Counted from the first letter of the stretch, positions 53,003-62,353 are shown. The stretch: DNA of 64,000 nucleotides from Palsa-504 sp963753195 (GCA_963753195.1 CAVWBH010000003.1:124001-188000); one strand, 5' to 3'. Numbers and translations: made by a program. Notes: a model not told the origin generated them from the letters alone.

Positions 53003-54703
53003 TCATTCCGCGTCGGCCTGGTCCTCATCGGCGGGCTGGATTTCATCGTAGATGCGGTCCGCGCCCTGTAGCTGGACCTTGGACCGGTCCGCCAGCGTGA
53101 CACCGGTTCCCTGCCAGCGAAGGCGGACGTGGCCGGCGTGCACTTCACTGAGGACGTCGCCTATCCGGTTGTGGCTAAGTGCGTCCCTGAACCGCGTCTT
53201 GTCATCGTGGCCGGCGTCATCGGGAAACCAGTACCCGATGGGCGGGCATATGTACGACTGCCCGGCCGGGCCGTTGGACAGATACCGGTATCGCAGATCC
53301 TCGCTCACGGCGACCGGCACTTCCAGCCCGGCCTCGCGGGCTTTGAGCCGCCGCAGCACCTTCACGGGTGAGTCGCTGACCGTGAACTGCTTACGCCCGG
53401 TGCGTTCGAAGAAGATCGCGGCCAGGATGGCCCAGGCCAGGAAGCCAATTCCGGCGCCCAGCGCGAACAGCACCACCACGTCCTGGGTCCCGGCCTGGTT
53501 GGTGAGGTTGACGCCCCACACGGCCCACACCAGGAGATAGGCCAGGGCGGCGGGCGGGACGACGAACACCAAGGTGCGGGCGTCGGTGAACTGCACGGTC
53601 TCGGGCAGTTCACCGCCCTTCGGGTAGACGTAACGGGCGAGCAGCAGGAAGACCAGCGCGGCCACGAGCCCGGGCAGGACGAACAGCGTGCCCAGGCCGA
53701 ACGGCGACAGCGCGTCGACGCCGAAGATCGCCACCTGCGCTGACGTGGTCGCCACGGTCGTGACGGTGACGGGGTCGCCGGGAGGACCGGTCTGGCCGGT
53801 GACGACCACAGCGACGTGCTGGGTCCCGGTCTGGACCCGGGAACTGGCCGTGACCTTCAGGTAGAGCACCGCCGTGGTGCCGGGAGCGAGCGTAGCCAGG
53901 CAGCCGACCAGGGTGCGGCCCGAGGCGCTCGCGGGCGGGCAGGCGGCGGGCGGCGGCCGCGGCGTAACCGGCGCCGACGGCGGCGGCGTAACCGGCACGG
54001 GCCGCGGCGGCGTAACCGGGCCGAGGGTGAGGTCCTCGCTGTCCACGGCGGTCACCTGGACCTGCCGGAAGGCGAACGGCGATGAGTTGGAGATGCTCAC
54101 GGCGGCGGTGACGGACTGGCCGTCGTTGAGCTTGTCGGGAAAGGACACGAAGGTGACCGCCGGAGCCGCGGCGGCCTGGCCGGCCGTGAGCGCGAGGCGG
54201 CCGGTAACGAACTGCCCGGCACCGCCCGGCGATCCAGCCTGGATTTCCAGCAGGACATCCACGTCGCCGCTTTCGATGCCCGGGGAAGCCTGGAGCCCGA
54301 AATGGGACAGCACGGAGCCGCCGGGCGGGATAGGGCCGATGGAATCCGCGGGCGGGACATTTTCCGCGGTCACCTCGGCGGGAACGCCGATATCGACGGC
54401 GGTCACGCGGACGGCGGACGGTGTGGTGTTCGTGATCAGCATGTCCACCGTGGCCATTTCGCCGGCCGACAGGGTAATGGCGGCCGGCAGAAGCTGCACC
54501 GTCACGGCACCGCCGGCCGCCACGGCACCGCTGGCCGTTGTGGCACCGCTGGCCGTTGTGGCACTGCTGGCCGCTGTGGCACTGCTGGCCGCTGTGGCAC
54601 GGGCCGGAAAGGCGGCGGCGAGCAGGACGGCGAGAATGGGCGTGACGGCGAGCAGCGAGAGCCAGCGGTGTCCTCTCGGCACCCGGCCGGCCGCGCCATC
54701 CAT
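53003..54703 (-). CDS. Secreted/membrane protein with Ig-like repeats and C-terminal cytoplasmic domain
   Basis: 566 residues. A signal peptide (LSLLAVTPILAVLLAAAFPA) is followed by an Ala/Ser/Thr stretch with tandem ATTASGA-like repeats. Two beta-rich extracytoplasmic domains of the NEW3/DUF11 type follow, separated by a Pro-rich linker (PPRPVPVTPPPSAPVTPRPP). Three membrane helices lie at about residues 340-460 (FVLPGLVAALVFLLLARYVY and two more), then a cytoplasmic domain of about 130 residues. The function is unknown; the shape suits a surface sensor or adhesion component. Confidence 0.65.
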   Translation of the reverse strand: MDGAAGRVPRGHRWLSLLAVTPILAVLLAAAFPARATAASSATAASSATTASGATTASGAVAAGGAVTVQLLPAAITLSAGEMATVDMLITNTTPSAVRVTAVDIGVPAEVTAENVPPADSIGPIPPGGSVLSHFGLQASPGIESGDVDVLLEIQAGSPGGAGQFVTGRLALTAGQAAAAPAVTFVSFPDKLNDGQSVTAAVSISNSSPFAFRQVQVTAVDSEDLTLGPVTPPRPVPVTPPPSAPVTPRPPPAACPPASASGRTLVGCLATLAPGTTAVLYLKVTASSRVQTGTQHVAVVVTGQTGPPGDPVTVTTVATTSAQVAIFGVDALSPFGLGTLFVLPGLVAALVFLLLARYVYPKGGELPETVQFTDARTLVFVVPPAALAYLLVWAVWGVNLTNQAGTQDVVVLFALGAGIGFLAWAILAAIFFERTGRKQFTVSDSPVKVLRRLKAREAGLEVPVAVSEDLRYRYLSNGPAGQSYICPPIGYWFPDDAGHDDKTRFRDALSHNRIGDVLSEVHAGHVRLRWQGTGVTLADRSKVQLQGADRIYDEIQPADEDQADAE

Positions 54704-54741
54704 CGGGCCAGATTAGCTTGCGGTCAGCGGGTGGCGACGGC

Positions 54742-55527
54742 TCAGTCGAAACGCCGCGGGCCCGGGTAGATCTGGGCGCCGTCGACCACGACGTTCGCGC
54801 CAGTCACCCACGAGGCCCGCGGGGACAGCAGGAAGGTGACCACATCGGCGACCTCTTCCGGGCGGCCTAGGCGGCCGGACGGGAACTGGCTGGCCACGAA
54901 CGCGGCGTAATCGTCGGGGCTCCGCTGGCGGAAGGTGTCCCAGCCGCCGCCGGGGAAGATGATCGAGCCGGGGCTGACCGCGTTCACCCGGATGCCGGAC
55001 GAGGCCAGTTCCTGCGCGGCGGCCGCCGCGAGCTGGTTCTCCGCGGCCTTGGCGGCGGCGTACGCAGTGCGCGGCGCCGGGCGCAGGCCGGTGATGGAGG
55101 AGATGATCACCACCGCCCCCCCGCCGGCGGCGCGCAGGTGGGGCAGGCCGGCCCGGATGAGCTCCGCGGCGTGGCCCGCGTTGAGGACGAGCGTGGCGGC
55201 GAACTCGCCGTCGCCGGAGTTGGTCAGGTTGCCGCCGCCGGCCACCCCGCCCGCGTTGGCCACCAGGTGATCCAGGCCGCCGAGCGCGGCCGCGATCTCG
55301 TCCACGGCGCGGTGCAGCGAGGGCGTGTCGGTGACGTCGGCCGCCGCGGTGGCCACCGTCGTGCCGCGGGCGGCCAGGGTCCGGGCCGCCTCGGCCAGGC
55401 CCGCCGGGTCCCGGGCGACGAGCCCGACCGCCGCCCCTTCAGCGGCCAGCGCACCGGCGATCGCGAAGCCTATGCCGCGGCTGCCTCCGGTGATGAGCGC
55501 GCGGCTGCCATTCAGGCCAAGGTCCAT
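54742..55527 (-). CDS. Short-chain dehydrogenase/reductase
   Basis: 261 residues. The NAD(P) motif is ITGGSRGIGFAIAGALAAEG, with NAGG in the middle, a catalytic Ser in IISSITG and the YAAAKAA active-site Tyr/Lys. The C-terminal LSPRASWVTGANVVVDGA is also typical. Substrate not assignable. It is separated by about 40 bp from the preceding membrane protein gene and may share a transcript. Confidence 0.92.
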   Translation of the reverse strand: MDLGLNGSRALITGGSRGIGFAIAGALAAEGAAVGLVARDPAGLAEAARTLAARGTTVATAAADVTDTPSLHRAVDEIAAALGGLDHLVANAGGVAGGGNLTNSGDGEFAATLVLNAGHAAELIRAGLPHLRAAGGGAVVIISSITGLRPAPRTAYAAAKAAENQLAAAAAQELASSGIRVNAVSPGSIIFPGGGWDTFRQRSPDDYAAFVASQFPSGRLGRPEEVADVVTFLLSPRASWVTGANVVVDGAQIYPGPRRFD

Positions 55528-55552
55528 GACCCGATTATCCCGCGCGCAGGCG

Positions 55553-56209
55553 TCAGCTGGGAGCCGGGAGCTCGCCGCGCTCGGCGGCGCGGGCCATGCG
55601 CTGGGCTTCCTTGAGGCTGACCCCGCGGGCCTGCGGCGGGAGGCGGTAGATCGACGCGCCGCCCATCAGGTTGTACGTCCGGATCCGGATGAGCGGCGCG
55701 CCCGACCGCGGCGGGCGCTCGCTGCCGACCTCCTCGTGGCCGCCCATCAGCGAGAAGCCGCCGACGTCGAGCTCCACCGAGTCGGGGACGTAGACCTCGG
55801 CGCCGCCCATGACCGAGATCAGGTTGACGGTGAGCTCGCCGCCCTCGATTTCCGCTTCCCGCAGGTCGATCTCGTTGCCGCCCATGACCGCGACGGCATT
55901 GATCTGGCCCACGGCGCGGAACCGGCCGCGGCGGCGCGAACCGCTCAGGATGGCCACCATCCACCGCACCGGCTTGCGCCGGGATGCGGCGGTAACGCTC
56001 GTATTCGCGGCCTCGGCCTCGGCGTCGGCCGGCAGGTCGCTGGTCAGCGTGGCCAGTTCGCCGCGCGTCTTGGCGGCCAGCGCGCGGCTGGACCGGTCCT
56101 CGAGCTCGTCCAGGGTCAGCCGGCCGACGGCGGCGTGATCGCCGAGCGTGTGCAGCACGGCGTCGCGCTCGGCGTCGGATACCCGGAGGGAATCGTCAGG
56201 TTCGCTCAC
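55553..56209 (-). CDS. DUF1707 domain protein with C-terminal beta-helical domain
   Basis: 218 residues from GTG 56209 (AAGGGG upstream). The N-terminal DUF1707 segment (LRVSDAERDAVLHTLGDHAA, then GRLTLDELEDRSSRALAAKT) is common in actinobacterial membrane-associated proteins. Here it is joined to a repetitive domain in which VMGGNEIDLREAEI, VMGGAEVYVPDSV and LMGGHEEV alternate, a Gly-rich beta-solenoid pattern resembling DUF2154/LiaF-type domains. Its role may be in envelope-stress sensing; this is an inference. Confidence 0.8.
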   Translation of the reverse strand: MSEPDDSLRVSDAERDAVLHTLGDHAAVGRLTLDELEDRSSRALAAKTRGELATLTSDLPADAEAEAANTSVTAASRRKPVRWMVAILSGSRRRGRFRAVGQINAVAVMGGNEIDLREAEIEGGELTVNLISVMGGAEVYVPDSVELDVGGFSLMGGHEEVGSERPPRSGAPLIRIRTYNLMGGASIYRLPPQARGVSLKEAQRMARAAERGELPAPS

Positions 56210-56316
56210 GGCAGACCCCTTGCGGTGTTGGCGTACCAGCCAGACAGCGTACGCCCGCCCCGGGCAGGCCGGCGCAGCCGGGGGAGTCCGTTCCGCTCGC
56301 GGTCCCGGCGGCGCCG

Positions 56317-56940
56317 TCAGGAGTCGACGTGAGTGGTGAGCCAGGAGCAAAGAGGCAGGGTCGTTCGGAAGAAAGAAATGACACGGTCCTTGGCGGCCGA
56401 CGTTTCCAGCCAGGGTTCCACCGGCCATTGCTGCCAGGCGGTCAGGCCCTTGTACCTGAGCAGGGCGATGCGGGGATGGTCGGCGGGGTAGCCGCGGGGC
56501 GCCGACTTCAGCACGCCGTGGCCCTGCACGGTGACGCCGGCCTGCTCGGTCCGGGCGATGACCCGCTCGAGTTCGGCGCCGGGCCCGTCGCTGGCCACCG
56601 CCTCGCGGTAGCGGGCCAGGTGGTCCGGGCCCAGCTGCCACATGCCCGCGCCGGCCGCCAGGCCCGCGGCGGACAGCTGCACGTACCCGGTGCCGCCGAG
56701 CACCGCGCCGATGTGGGTCTTGTACGGCGACTTGTCGCGGCTGAACCTGATGTCCCGGTACGGCCGGAAGAGCTTCGGCTCACCGAACTCCCCGGCCAGT
56801 TCCTCGGCCAGCTCGGTCATCGGGAGCAGGACCTTTTCCTCGTAGACGGCCTTGTGCCCGGTCCAGTAGGACTTGGAGTTGTCGTCCTCGAGCCCGTCGT
56901 AGAAATCGAGCGCCTCTTCGGGCCAGCCGCTGAACGCCAT
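56317..56940 (-). CDS. DUF2461 family protein
   Basis: 207 residues from ATG 56940. It starts MAFSGWPEEALDFYDGLEDD and includes FRPYRDIRFSRDKSPYKTHI and ERVIARTEQAGVTV, the recognisable pattern of DUF2461 (TIGR02453). The function is not established. It is divergent from the LigD-type polymerase gene. Confidence 0.88.
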   Translation of the reverse strand: MAFSGWPEEALDFYDGLEDDNSKSYWTGHKAVYEEKVLLPMTELAEELAGEFGEPKLFRPYRDIRFSRDKSPYKTHIGAVLGGTGYVQLSAAGLAAGAGMWQLGPDHLARYREAVASDGPGAELERVIARTEQAGVTVQGHGVLKSAPRGYPADHPRIALLRYKGLTAWQQWPVEPWLETSAAKDRVISFFRTTLPLCSWLTTHVDS

Positions 56941-57021
56941 GGCGTGAGTCCCCTCCCGGTATCGGCGCGTGGGTATCACCGTACCTTGGTGTTTCCCGGC
57001 GAGACCGGGAACATAGGAGCC

Positions 57022-57978
57022 ATGACCACGCCGGAACGGGACGGGGTCGCGCTGACCCACCTGGACGAGCCGCTGTTCGACGGGGCGGGCGCGACCAAGG
57101 GCGACCTGATCGACTACCTGGACGCGGTGGCCGGGCTCATCCTGCCCGAGCTGCGCGGCCGGCCGCTGTCGGTGATCAGGGTCCGGGCCGGGCAGCGGCC
57201 GTTCATGCAGAAGAACGTGCCCGGCTACGCGCCGCCGTGGGTGCGCACCGTGACACTGTGGGCCGAATCGTCCAAGCGGGAGGTCCGGTACGCGCTGTGC
57301 GATGACCGGCGCACGCTGCTGTGGCTGGCCAACCAGCGCGCGGTGGAGTATCACCCGACGCTGTACCTGGCCGGCGCCATGGACCGGCCCACCTACCTGG
57401 TGCTGGACATCGATCCGCCGTCCGGCGGGGAGTTCGGGCACGCGGTGGCGGCCGCGCGGCTGGTCCGCCACGCGCTGGCCGGGGCCGGCCTGGCCGGCGC
57501 GGTCAAGACCAGCGGGGCCAAGGGCGTGCACGTGTACGTGCCGGTCGACGCGAGCGGCGACGACGCGGCCGCGGCCACCCGGGCCATCGCCGCGCGCGCC
57601 GAACGCCTCGACCCGGCCCTGGCCACGACGGCGTTCATCAAGTCCGACCGGGCAGGCAAGGTCTTCCTGGACTCGACCCGGGCGCACGGCGCCACCGTGG
57701 CCGCCGCCTACAGCCCGCGGGCCCGCCCGGGGGTACCGGTCTCGTTCCCGGTGCCGTGGGAGGACCTGGATGCCGTCAGGCCGGCCGACTTCACCGTGCG
57801 TACCGTGGTGGCCCTGGCGGCCGGGCTGCGGCGGTGGGCGGGCCAGCTGCCCGAACCGCAGAAGCTGAGCCCGGATCTGGTGGCCGAGGGCCACCAGATC
57901 CCGATCGCGCGGGTGCAGGCGATGCACGAGGGCAAGCGGCGGGCCCGCGCCCGGCGCTCGCCCTCGGACTCAGCGTGA
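57022..57978 (+). CDS. LigD-type DNA polymerase/primase (PolDom)
   Basis: 318 residues from ATG 57022 with AGGAG upstream. The PrimPol domain shows the metal Asp pair in TYLVLDIDPPSG and the family motif KTSGAKGVHVYVPV. VSFPVPWEDLDAVRPADFTV at the end is also typical. It adds nucleotides or ribonucleotides at double-strand breaks during non-homologous end joining. The ligase and nuclease domains of full LigD are absent, and no Ku or ligase gene is nearby, so it is a stand-alone polymerase whose partners must be elsewhere. Confidence 0.92.
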   Translation: MTTPERDGVALTHLDEPLFDGAGATKGDLIDYLDAVAGLILPELRGRPLSVIRVRAGQRPFMQKNVPGYAPPWVRTVTLWAESSKREVRYALCDDRRTLLWLANQRAVEYHPTLYLAGAMDRPTYLVLDIDPPSGGEFGHAVAAARLVRHALAGAGLAGAVKTSGAKGVHVYVPVDASGDDAAAATRAIAARAERLDPALATTAFIKSDRAGKVFLDSTRAHGATVAAAYSPRARPGVPVSFPVPWEDLDAVRPADFTVRTVVALAAGLRRWAGQLPEPQKLSPDLVAEGHQIPIARVQAMHEGKRRARARRSPSDSA

Positions 57979-57984
57979 GGCTGG

Positions 57985-58230
57985 TCAGGCGGCCAGCACC
58001 CAGTCGTCCTGCCGCGGGCGCCAGCGTGGCCCGGATTCAGCGGATGGCGAGGGCACTCTCTCACCGGGATGCCGCATGTAGATTTCGTACCCGTCCGCCG
58101 GGGATGAATTGAAGAGCTCGAGCGTGTGATGGGCCCACCGGGAGAGCCGGGCCCGAAGGGAATGACTGGCGTGCTCGCCCGTCCTGGCGAGGTTCTGGAG
58201 GTTCTGCTCATTGACATTCACGTAAAACAA
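57985..58230 (-). CDS. Small hypothetical protein
   Basis: 81 residues beginning MFYVNVNEQNLQNLARTGEH, with a basic middle (RARLSRWAHHTLELFN) and a Pro/Arg-rich tail. Upstream DNA is AT-rich (58230-58340), consistent with a promoter. No family is recognised, and there is no overlap with a better frame. Confidence 0.45.
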   Translation of the reverse strand: MFYVNVNEQNLQNLARTGEHASHSLRARLSRWAHHTLELFNSSPADGYEIYMRHPGERVPSPSAESGPRWRPRQDDWVLAA

Positions 58231-58430
58231 GGCTAAGACACGATCCGCGCAACCAGGTGACGATCATGTGACCAGATTGTTACGCATTGCTGAAGACCGG
58301 CAAACTTTCGTCTCTGAAACATTGATTCGATTTATTGGCTGATGCGGGATCTTTGTGACCCCATAGCCTCGGGGCGCACCGGCCTGTCGCGGCTTTCCAT
58401 GGTGGCTGCGTGTGACTATAGACACGCGCC

Positions 58431-58472
58431 GCTGACCTGACCCGGTCAGTAACGCGACCGGGTCAGGTCAGC
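58431..58472 (-). terminator. Perfect 17-bp stem-loop after the first MFS gene
   Basis: GCTGACCTGACCCGGTC (58431-58447) pairs perfectly with 58456-58472 around an 8-base loop. It lies about 35 bp beyond the MFS stop and has no T-tract, as is common for high-GC actinobacterial terminators. The rest of 58231-58430 holds no gene. Confidence 0.7.
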
Positions 58473-58508
58473 AGGCACGTCCGGTGTCCAGGCCCTATCG
58501 GCCCGGGC

Positions 58509-59915
58509 CTACCGGGACAGTTCTTCGAGCGCGCGGCGACGTTGGCGTATCCCGAAGAACCCGACCAGGACGCCGGGCACGAGCGCGCCCGGGATCGTGA
58601 TCAGCAGGATCCAGTTCAGCGGGGCACTCGCCACGAAGACGTGCCCGCAGAGCAGGACGCCGCCCCAGGCGCCGAGGTGGCCCACGCCGTCGGTCCAGCC
58701 GGTACCCAGGCCGCGCATCCGGGTCGGGAAATTGAGGGGCACGTACGCGTACATGTTCCACAGGAAGATGACGACGCCGGTCAGCTGGGCGAAGTACAAG
58801 ATGACCAGGGCCGGGGTGTTGTGCACGAGGTACACGCCGTACCAGCCGCCGGCCATGATGATCGCGCCGACCAGGACCATGGTCCGGCGCTCGACCCGGT
58901 CGCCGAAGTACGCGTTGAGCGCGTAGAAGCCGGCCGCGATCAAGCCGCCCCAGGCCGTTAGGGAGAAGACGAAACCTGGGCTGTAGCCGCGGCTCTCGGA
59001 GAGGAACACGTACGCGTAGGACGAGTTGCCGTACACGATGCCGCCGTACAGGAGCACGAAGACCACCAGCATGAACACGGTGCGGAACCAGTACTCCTTG
59101 CTGAACACGGCGAACATGTTGGTCTTCTCTTCGGCCACCACCTCGTGCGGCGACAGGTCGGGCTCCGGCAGCACGGGGTGCTTCTTCATGACCCGCGCTT
59201 CCATCCGCTCCATGACCTTGCGGGCCTGGTCGAATTTTTCCCTGGACTCCAGCCAGCGCGGCGATTCGTACATCCGCCAGGCCAGCAGCGGCAGCACGAT
59301 CAGGAGATTTATGCCGGTCAGCAGCCACTGGAAGGCTTTGTAGTGGTCCGGGATCATGTAGTGGGGGATCCAGCCAATCAGCACGGTCTCGAGCATGATG
59401 ATGGCGAGCACCTGCGCGCCCATGACCACTCGGCCGCGGACGGCCGGGCCGGTCATCTCCGAGATGTACACGACGTTGATGGCCAGCGCCCCGCCGCAGC
59501 CCAGCCCGGTGAAGATCGACAGCACCACCAGCGCCGGATAGTTCGTCACGTACGCGAACGGCCAAGAGAACGCCGCAGCCAGCACCGCGGAGATCATCAG
59601 AGCGTTGCGCCGGCCGATTTTGTCGGCCAGCCAGCCCATGGTGTAGCCGCCGATCAAGATGCCGATCCCGACCTCGAAGGCGTAGATGACCGAGTACTCC
59701 GATGAGGTGATCAGGTGGGCCGGCTTCCAGATGAACGGGTACAGCCGCAGGGCGGGCCCGTCGGTGGCCAGCATGGCCGCCCAGGCCAGCTGGACAACCA
59801 GAGCTATTTCCCACTGCATCCAGCTGAGCGGCAGCCGGTCGACCCGGGCCGCCATCTCGCCCCGGACCACCACCGCGGCTGTGCCGCCGGCGGCTCCTGA
59901 GGTGTCTTGTGCCAT
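58509..59915 (-). CDS. MFS transporter, sugar- or organic-acid-type
   Basis: 468 residues, twelve helices. The loop WLADKIGRRNALMISA (MFS motif A) and a large cytoplasmic loop with RKVMERMEARVMKKHPVLPE are visible, with the PESRG/SPRWL-type signature (ESPRWLESREKFDQARK). It is closely similar to the protein at 60.6-62.0 kb, for example both start MAQDTSGAAGG or MAQDISGAAGG. It probably imports a sugar or aromatic acid with protons. It is preceded by a long (about 380-bp) leader that resembles that of the second transporter. The linked GH127 arabinofuranosidase suggests a plant-glycan sugar (inference). Confidence 0.9.
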   Translation of the reverse strand: MAQDTSGAAGGTAAVVVRGEMAARVDRLPLSWMQWEIALVVQLAWAAMLATDGPALRLYPFIWKPAHLITSSEYSVIYAFEVGIGILIGGYTMGWLADKIGRRNALMISAVLAAAFSWPFAYVTNYPALVVLSIFTGLGCGGALAINVVYISEMTGPAVRGRVVMGAQVLAIIMLETVLIGWIPHYMIPDHYKAFQWLLTGINLLIVLPLLAWRMYESPRWLESREKFDQARKVMERMEARVMKKHPVLPEPDLSPHEVVAEEKTNMFAVFSKEYWFRTVFMLVVFVLLYGGIVYGNSSYAYVFLSESRGYSPGFVFSLTAWGGLIAAGFYALNAYFGDRVERRTMVLVGAIIMAGGWYGVYLVHNTPALVILYFAQLTGVVIFLWNMYAYVPLNFPTRMRGLGTGWTDGVGHLGAWGGVLLCGHVFVASAPLNWILLITIPGALVPGVLVGFFGIRQRRRALEELSR

Positions 59916-59980
59916 TTACCTTCTCCTTGCTGCCACCCGGTGTCAGAGGGTGGCGGGGTAAAGCGGGAATAGTGGCCGGC

Positions 59981-60036
59981 ATGGCGGCATGGCCTGGCCT
60001 GGCCTGGCCTGGCATGGCCTGGCATGGCCGACGTGG
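59981..60036. repeat. GGCCT/GGCAT tandem repeat
   Basis: A run of 5-bp units (GGCAT, GGCCT, GGCCT and so on) in the leader of the first MFS gene, producing a purely low-complexity stretch. Likely slippage product. Confidence 0.7.
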
Positions 60037-60144
60037 CCGAGGGAAATCTGGACTTTGCCCGTTGATGTCGAGGGCCGGCGACGGCCGGCGAGGCTGGTCA
60101 TCGTGACGTGGGCCCTCGCCTGTTCGGGCGCAGGCCAGCACGCG

Positions 60145-60312
60145 GTGGGCGGCGCCGGCGTCGTTGCCCTTGCCGTGGCGGGTGACGGCGTAGCTGTGAC
60201 GAGTTCTAGCTATGGCTTCTGGTAGGGGCCACATTTACTGGGTTACAGCTGTGTTAATGGGAATTGTTGGCCGGTTCGGGCGGAATGTCAACCCTTGACC
60301 TGCAGGCAGTTG
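60145..60312 (-). promoter_or_regulatory. Conserved leader of MFS gene 1
   Basis: Several blocks match the leader of the second MFS gene: GCCGGCGTCGTTGCC, GCGGGTGACGGCG, a CTGGTAGRGGCCASATTTAC stretch, GTTACAGC.GTGTTAATGG, ATTGTTGG and AATGTCAACCCTT, in the same order and spacing. The promoter is probably within 60230-60300. One degenerate GGCAGTTGC (60304-60312) corresponds to the operator array of the second gene. Confidence 0.5.
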
Positions 60313-60492
60313 CGGCCAGGAAACTCGGGTACGAAAGTCACCTGATGATGGAGGATGGCCGGGACGCGATCCCGGTTATCCAGGGTTAGCTTTGGTTCTT
60401 ATGTGATTCGGGATACGGGGTTTCGTTCAAGTGGCCCGTGAGTGGACTGCGCGTGATGTCATCACCCTGACCTCGTCACGCTCACAACCATT

Positions 60493-60541
60493 CGCCCAGC
60501 CGGCCTCCCGCCGCGGGACTATGGCGGGGGCCGGCTGGGCG
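60493..60541 (-). terminator. Long GC stem-loop after the second MFS gene
   Basis: CGCCCAGCCGGCCTCCCGCC (60493-60512) pairs with 60523-60541 with a one-base bulge and a 10-base loop, about 80 bp beyond the stop of the second MFS gene. Bases 60340-60490 contain nothing else I can support. Confidence 0.6.
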
Positions 60542-60619
60542 AGGGCTGAGCCGTCGGTGACACCTCAAGGGTCCGCCGGAGGGACCTCGGGAAAGAGCCT
60601 TCGGGCTGGACCCCGGCGT

Positions 60620-62026
60620 CTATTTGGCCAGCTCTTCGAGCGCGCGACGGTGCTGGCGCTTTCCGAACGCCCCGACCAGGCCGGCCGGGACGAGGGCGCC
60701 CGGAATCGTGATCAGCAAGATCCAGCCCAGCGGCGTGGCCGCGGTGAAGACCACTCCGCACAGGAGGACGCCGCCCCAGGCGCCCAGGTGGCCCACGCCG
60801 TCGGTCCAGCCGGTGCCCAGGCCGCGCAGCCGGGTCGCGAAGTTGGCCGGGATGTACACGTACATGCTCCACAGCCACAAGATGACGCCGATATTCATGA
60901 TGAGGTACAAGACGACCAGGGCCGGGGTGTTGTGCACGGCGTACACGCCGTACCAGCCACCGGCGAACAAGATGGCGCCGACGAGCTGAGTCCATTTGCG
61001 CTCGAACCGGTCGCCGAACACCGCGTTGAGCAGGTAGGCGATGGTGCCGATCACGCCGGCCCAGGCGGTCAGGGCGAAGACGAAGCCTGGGCTGTAGCCG
61101 CGGCTTTCGGCCAGGAACAGGTAACCGTAGCCGCCGTTGCCGTAGACGATGCCGCCGTAGCCGAGCACCATGACCACCAGCAGGAGGATGGTCGTCCAGA
61201 GGTACTGCTTGCTGAACACGGCGAACATGCTGGTCTTTTCCTCGGACACCACCTGCTGGTACGGCGCCAGGTCGGGCTCGGGCAGCACGGGGTGCCGCTT
61301 CATGACCCGTGCCTCCATCCGCTCCATGACCTTGCGCGCCTGGTCGTGGTGTCCCCTGACCTCCAGCCAGCGAGGTGACTCGGGCAGCCGCCAGGCGAAG
61401 ATCAGGGCCATGAGGATGTTCAGCCCGGCCAGCAGCCACAGGTAATCCCGGTACTGGCCCGGGATCCAGTAGTGCGGGATCAGGCCGACCAGGAAGACCT
61501 CGAACGTGAAGATGCAGACCGCCTGGGCGACCATGATCACCCGGCCCCGGGCTATCGGCCCGCCCATCTCACTGAGGTACACGATGTTGACGGCCAGGAA
61601 CCCGGCGAACCCGAGGGTGTCGCCGATCGACAGGAAAAACAGTCCCCAGAAGTTCGTCACGTACCCGAACGTCCAGATGAACACCCCGGCCAGCGTCGCG
61701 GACATGATCAGGGCGTTGCGCCGGCCGATCTTGTCGGCCAGCCAGCCGATGAGGTAGGCGCCGATCAGGATGCTGATCCCGGTCTGCATGGCGTACAGGA
61801 CCGAGTACTCAAAGGAAGTGATGTCCTTGTGCGGCAGCCAGATGAACGGGTACAGGGTCCGGGCGATCCCATCGGTCGAGGCCGCGATGCCCCAGGCCAG
61901 CTGGACGAGCAGGGCTATCTCCCAGAGCATGAAGCTCCTGGGCAGGCGGTCGATCCGGGCGGCCATCTCACCGGGGACGACCAGGGTGGCGCCGCCGCCG
62001 GCGGCTCCCGAGATGTCTTGTGCCAT
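60620..62026 (-). CDS. MFS transporter, paralogue of the 58.5-kb gene
   Basis: 468 residues, same length and layout as its neighbour: MFS motif A (WLADKIGRRNALIMSATLAG), the RKVMERMEARVMKRHPVLPE loop and the WTDGVGHLGAWGGVLLCG segment near the C-terminus. The two genes are a tandem duplication separated by about 700 bp of related leader DNA. The presence of the GCAATTGC array in front of this copy but only one degenerate site in front of the other suggests different control. Likely proton-coupled uptake of a sugar or acid (inference). Confidence 0.9.
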   Translation of the reverse strand: MAQDISGAAGGGATLVVPGEMAARIDRLPRSFMLWEIALLVQLAWGIAASTDGIARTLYPFIWLPHKDITSFEYSVLYAMQTGISILIGAYLIGWLADKIGRRNALIMSATLAGVFIWTFGYVTNFWGLFFLSIGDTLGFAGFLAVNIVYLSEMGGPIARGRVIMVAQAVCIFTFEVFLVGLIPHYWIPGQYRDYLWLLAGLNILMALIFAWRLPESPRWLEVRGHHDQARKVMERMEARVMKRHPVLPEPDLAPYQQVVSEEKTSMFAVFSKQYLWTTILLLVVMVLGYGGIVYGNGGYGYLFLAESRGYSPGFVFALTAWAGVIGTIAYLLNAVFGDRFERKWTQLVGAILFAGGWYGVYAVHNTPALVVLYLIMNIGVILWLWSMYVYIPANFATRLRGLGTGWTDGVGHLGAWGGVLLCGVVFTAATPLGWILLITIPGALVPAGLVGAFGKRQHRRALEELAK

Positions 62027-62189
62027 TACGTTCTGTTCTCCTTGCTGCCGTCCGGTTTCAGGGAACGGCTCGCGGAAAGCGGGGGTCGACTGGGGCTTTA
62101 CCGCGGATGTCGAGGGTGCCGGGGCCGCGGTTATAGACCGGTCATCATGCCGGGTCCTGCGCCAGGGTCGGGCGCGGTCCTAGACGAGG

Positions 62190-62345
62190 GGCGACGCCGG
62201 CGTCGTTGCCGTTGCCGTTGCCGTTGCGGGTGACGGCGAAGCCGTCACGGATTACCAGGGACATGAGTCCTGGTAGAGGCCAGATTTACGGCGTTACAGC
62301 GGTGTTAATGGATTGTTGGATGCGCCGCGCGCAATGTCAACCCTT
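62190..62345 (-). promoter_or_regulatory. Conserved structured leader of MFS gene 2
   Basis: It holds the same ordered blocks as the other MFS leader. On the minus strand GTGACGGC-TTCG-CCGTCAC (62229-62247) forms a hairpin with a UUCG loop, and ACCAGGGAC/GTCCTGGT (62256-62273) forms another. This suggests an RNA element between promoter and gene. Bases 62421-62560 contain only short CATGCCGATGTTG-like repeats and nothing gene-like I can support. Confidence 0.5.
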
Positions 62346-62353
62346 TGCCCTTA

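Noticed and set aside
59981..60036. Possible CRISPR-like or iteron array of GGCCT/GGCAT units
   Set aside because: Five-base low-complexity run with no spacers, no Cas genes and no replication protein.
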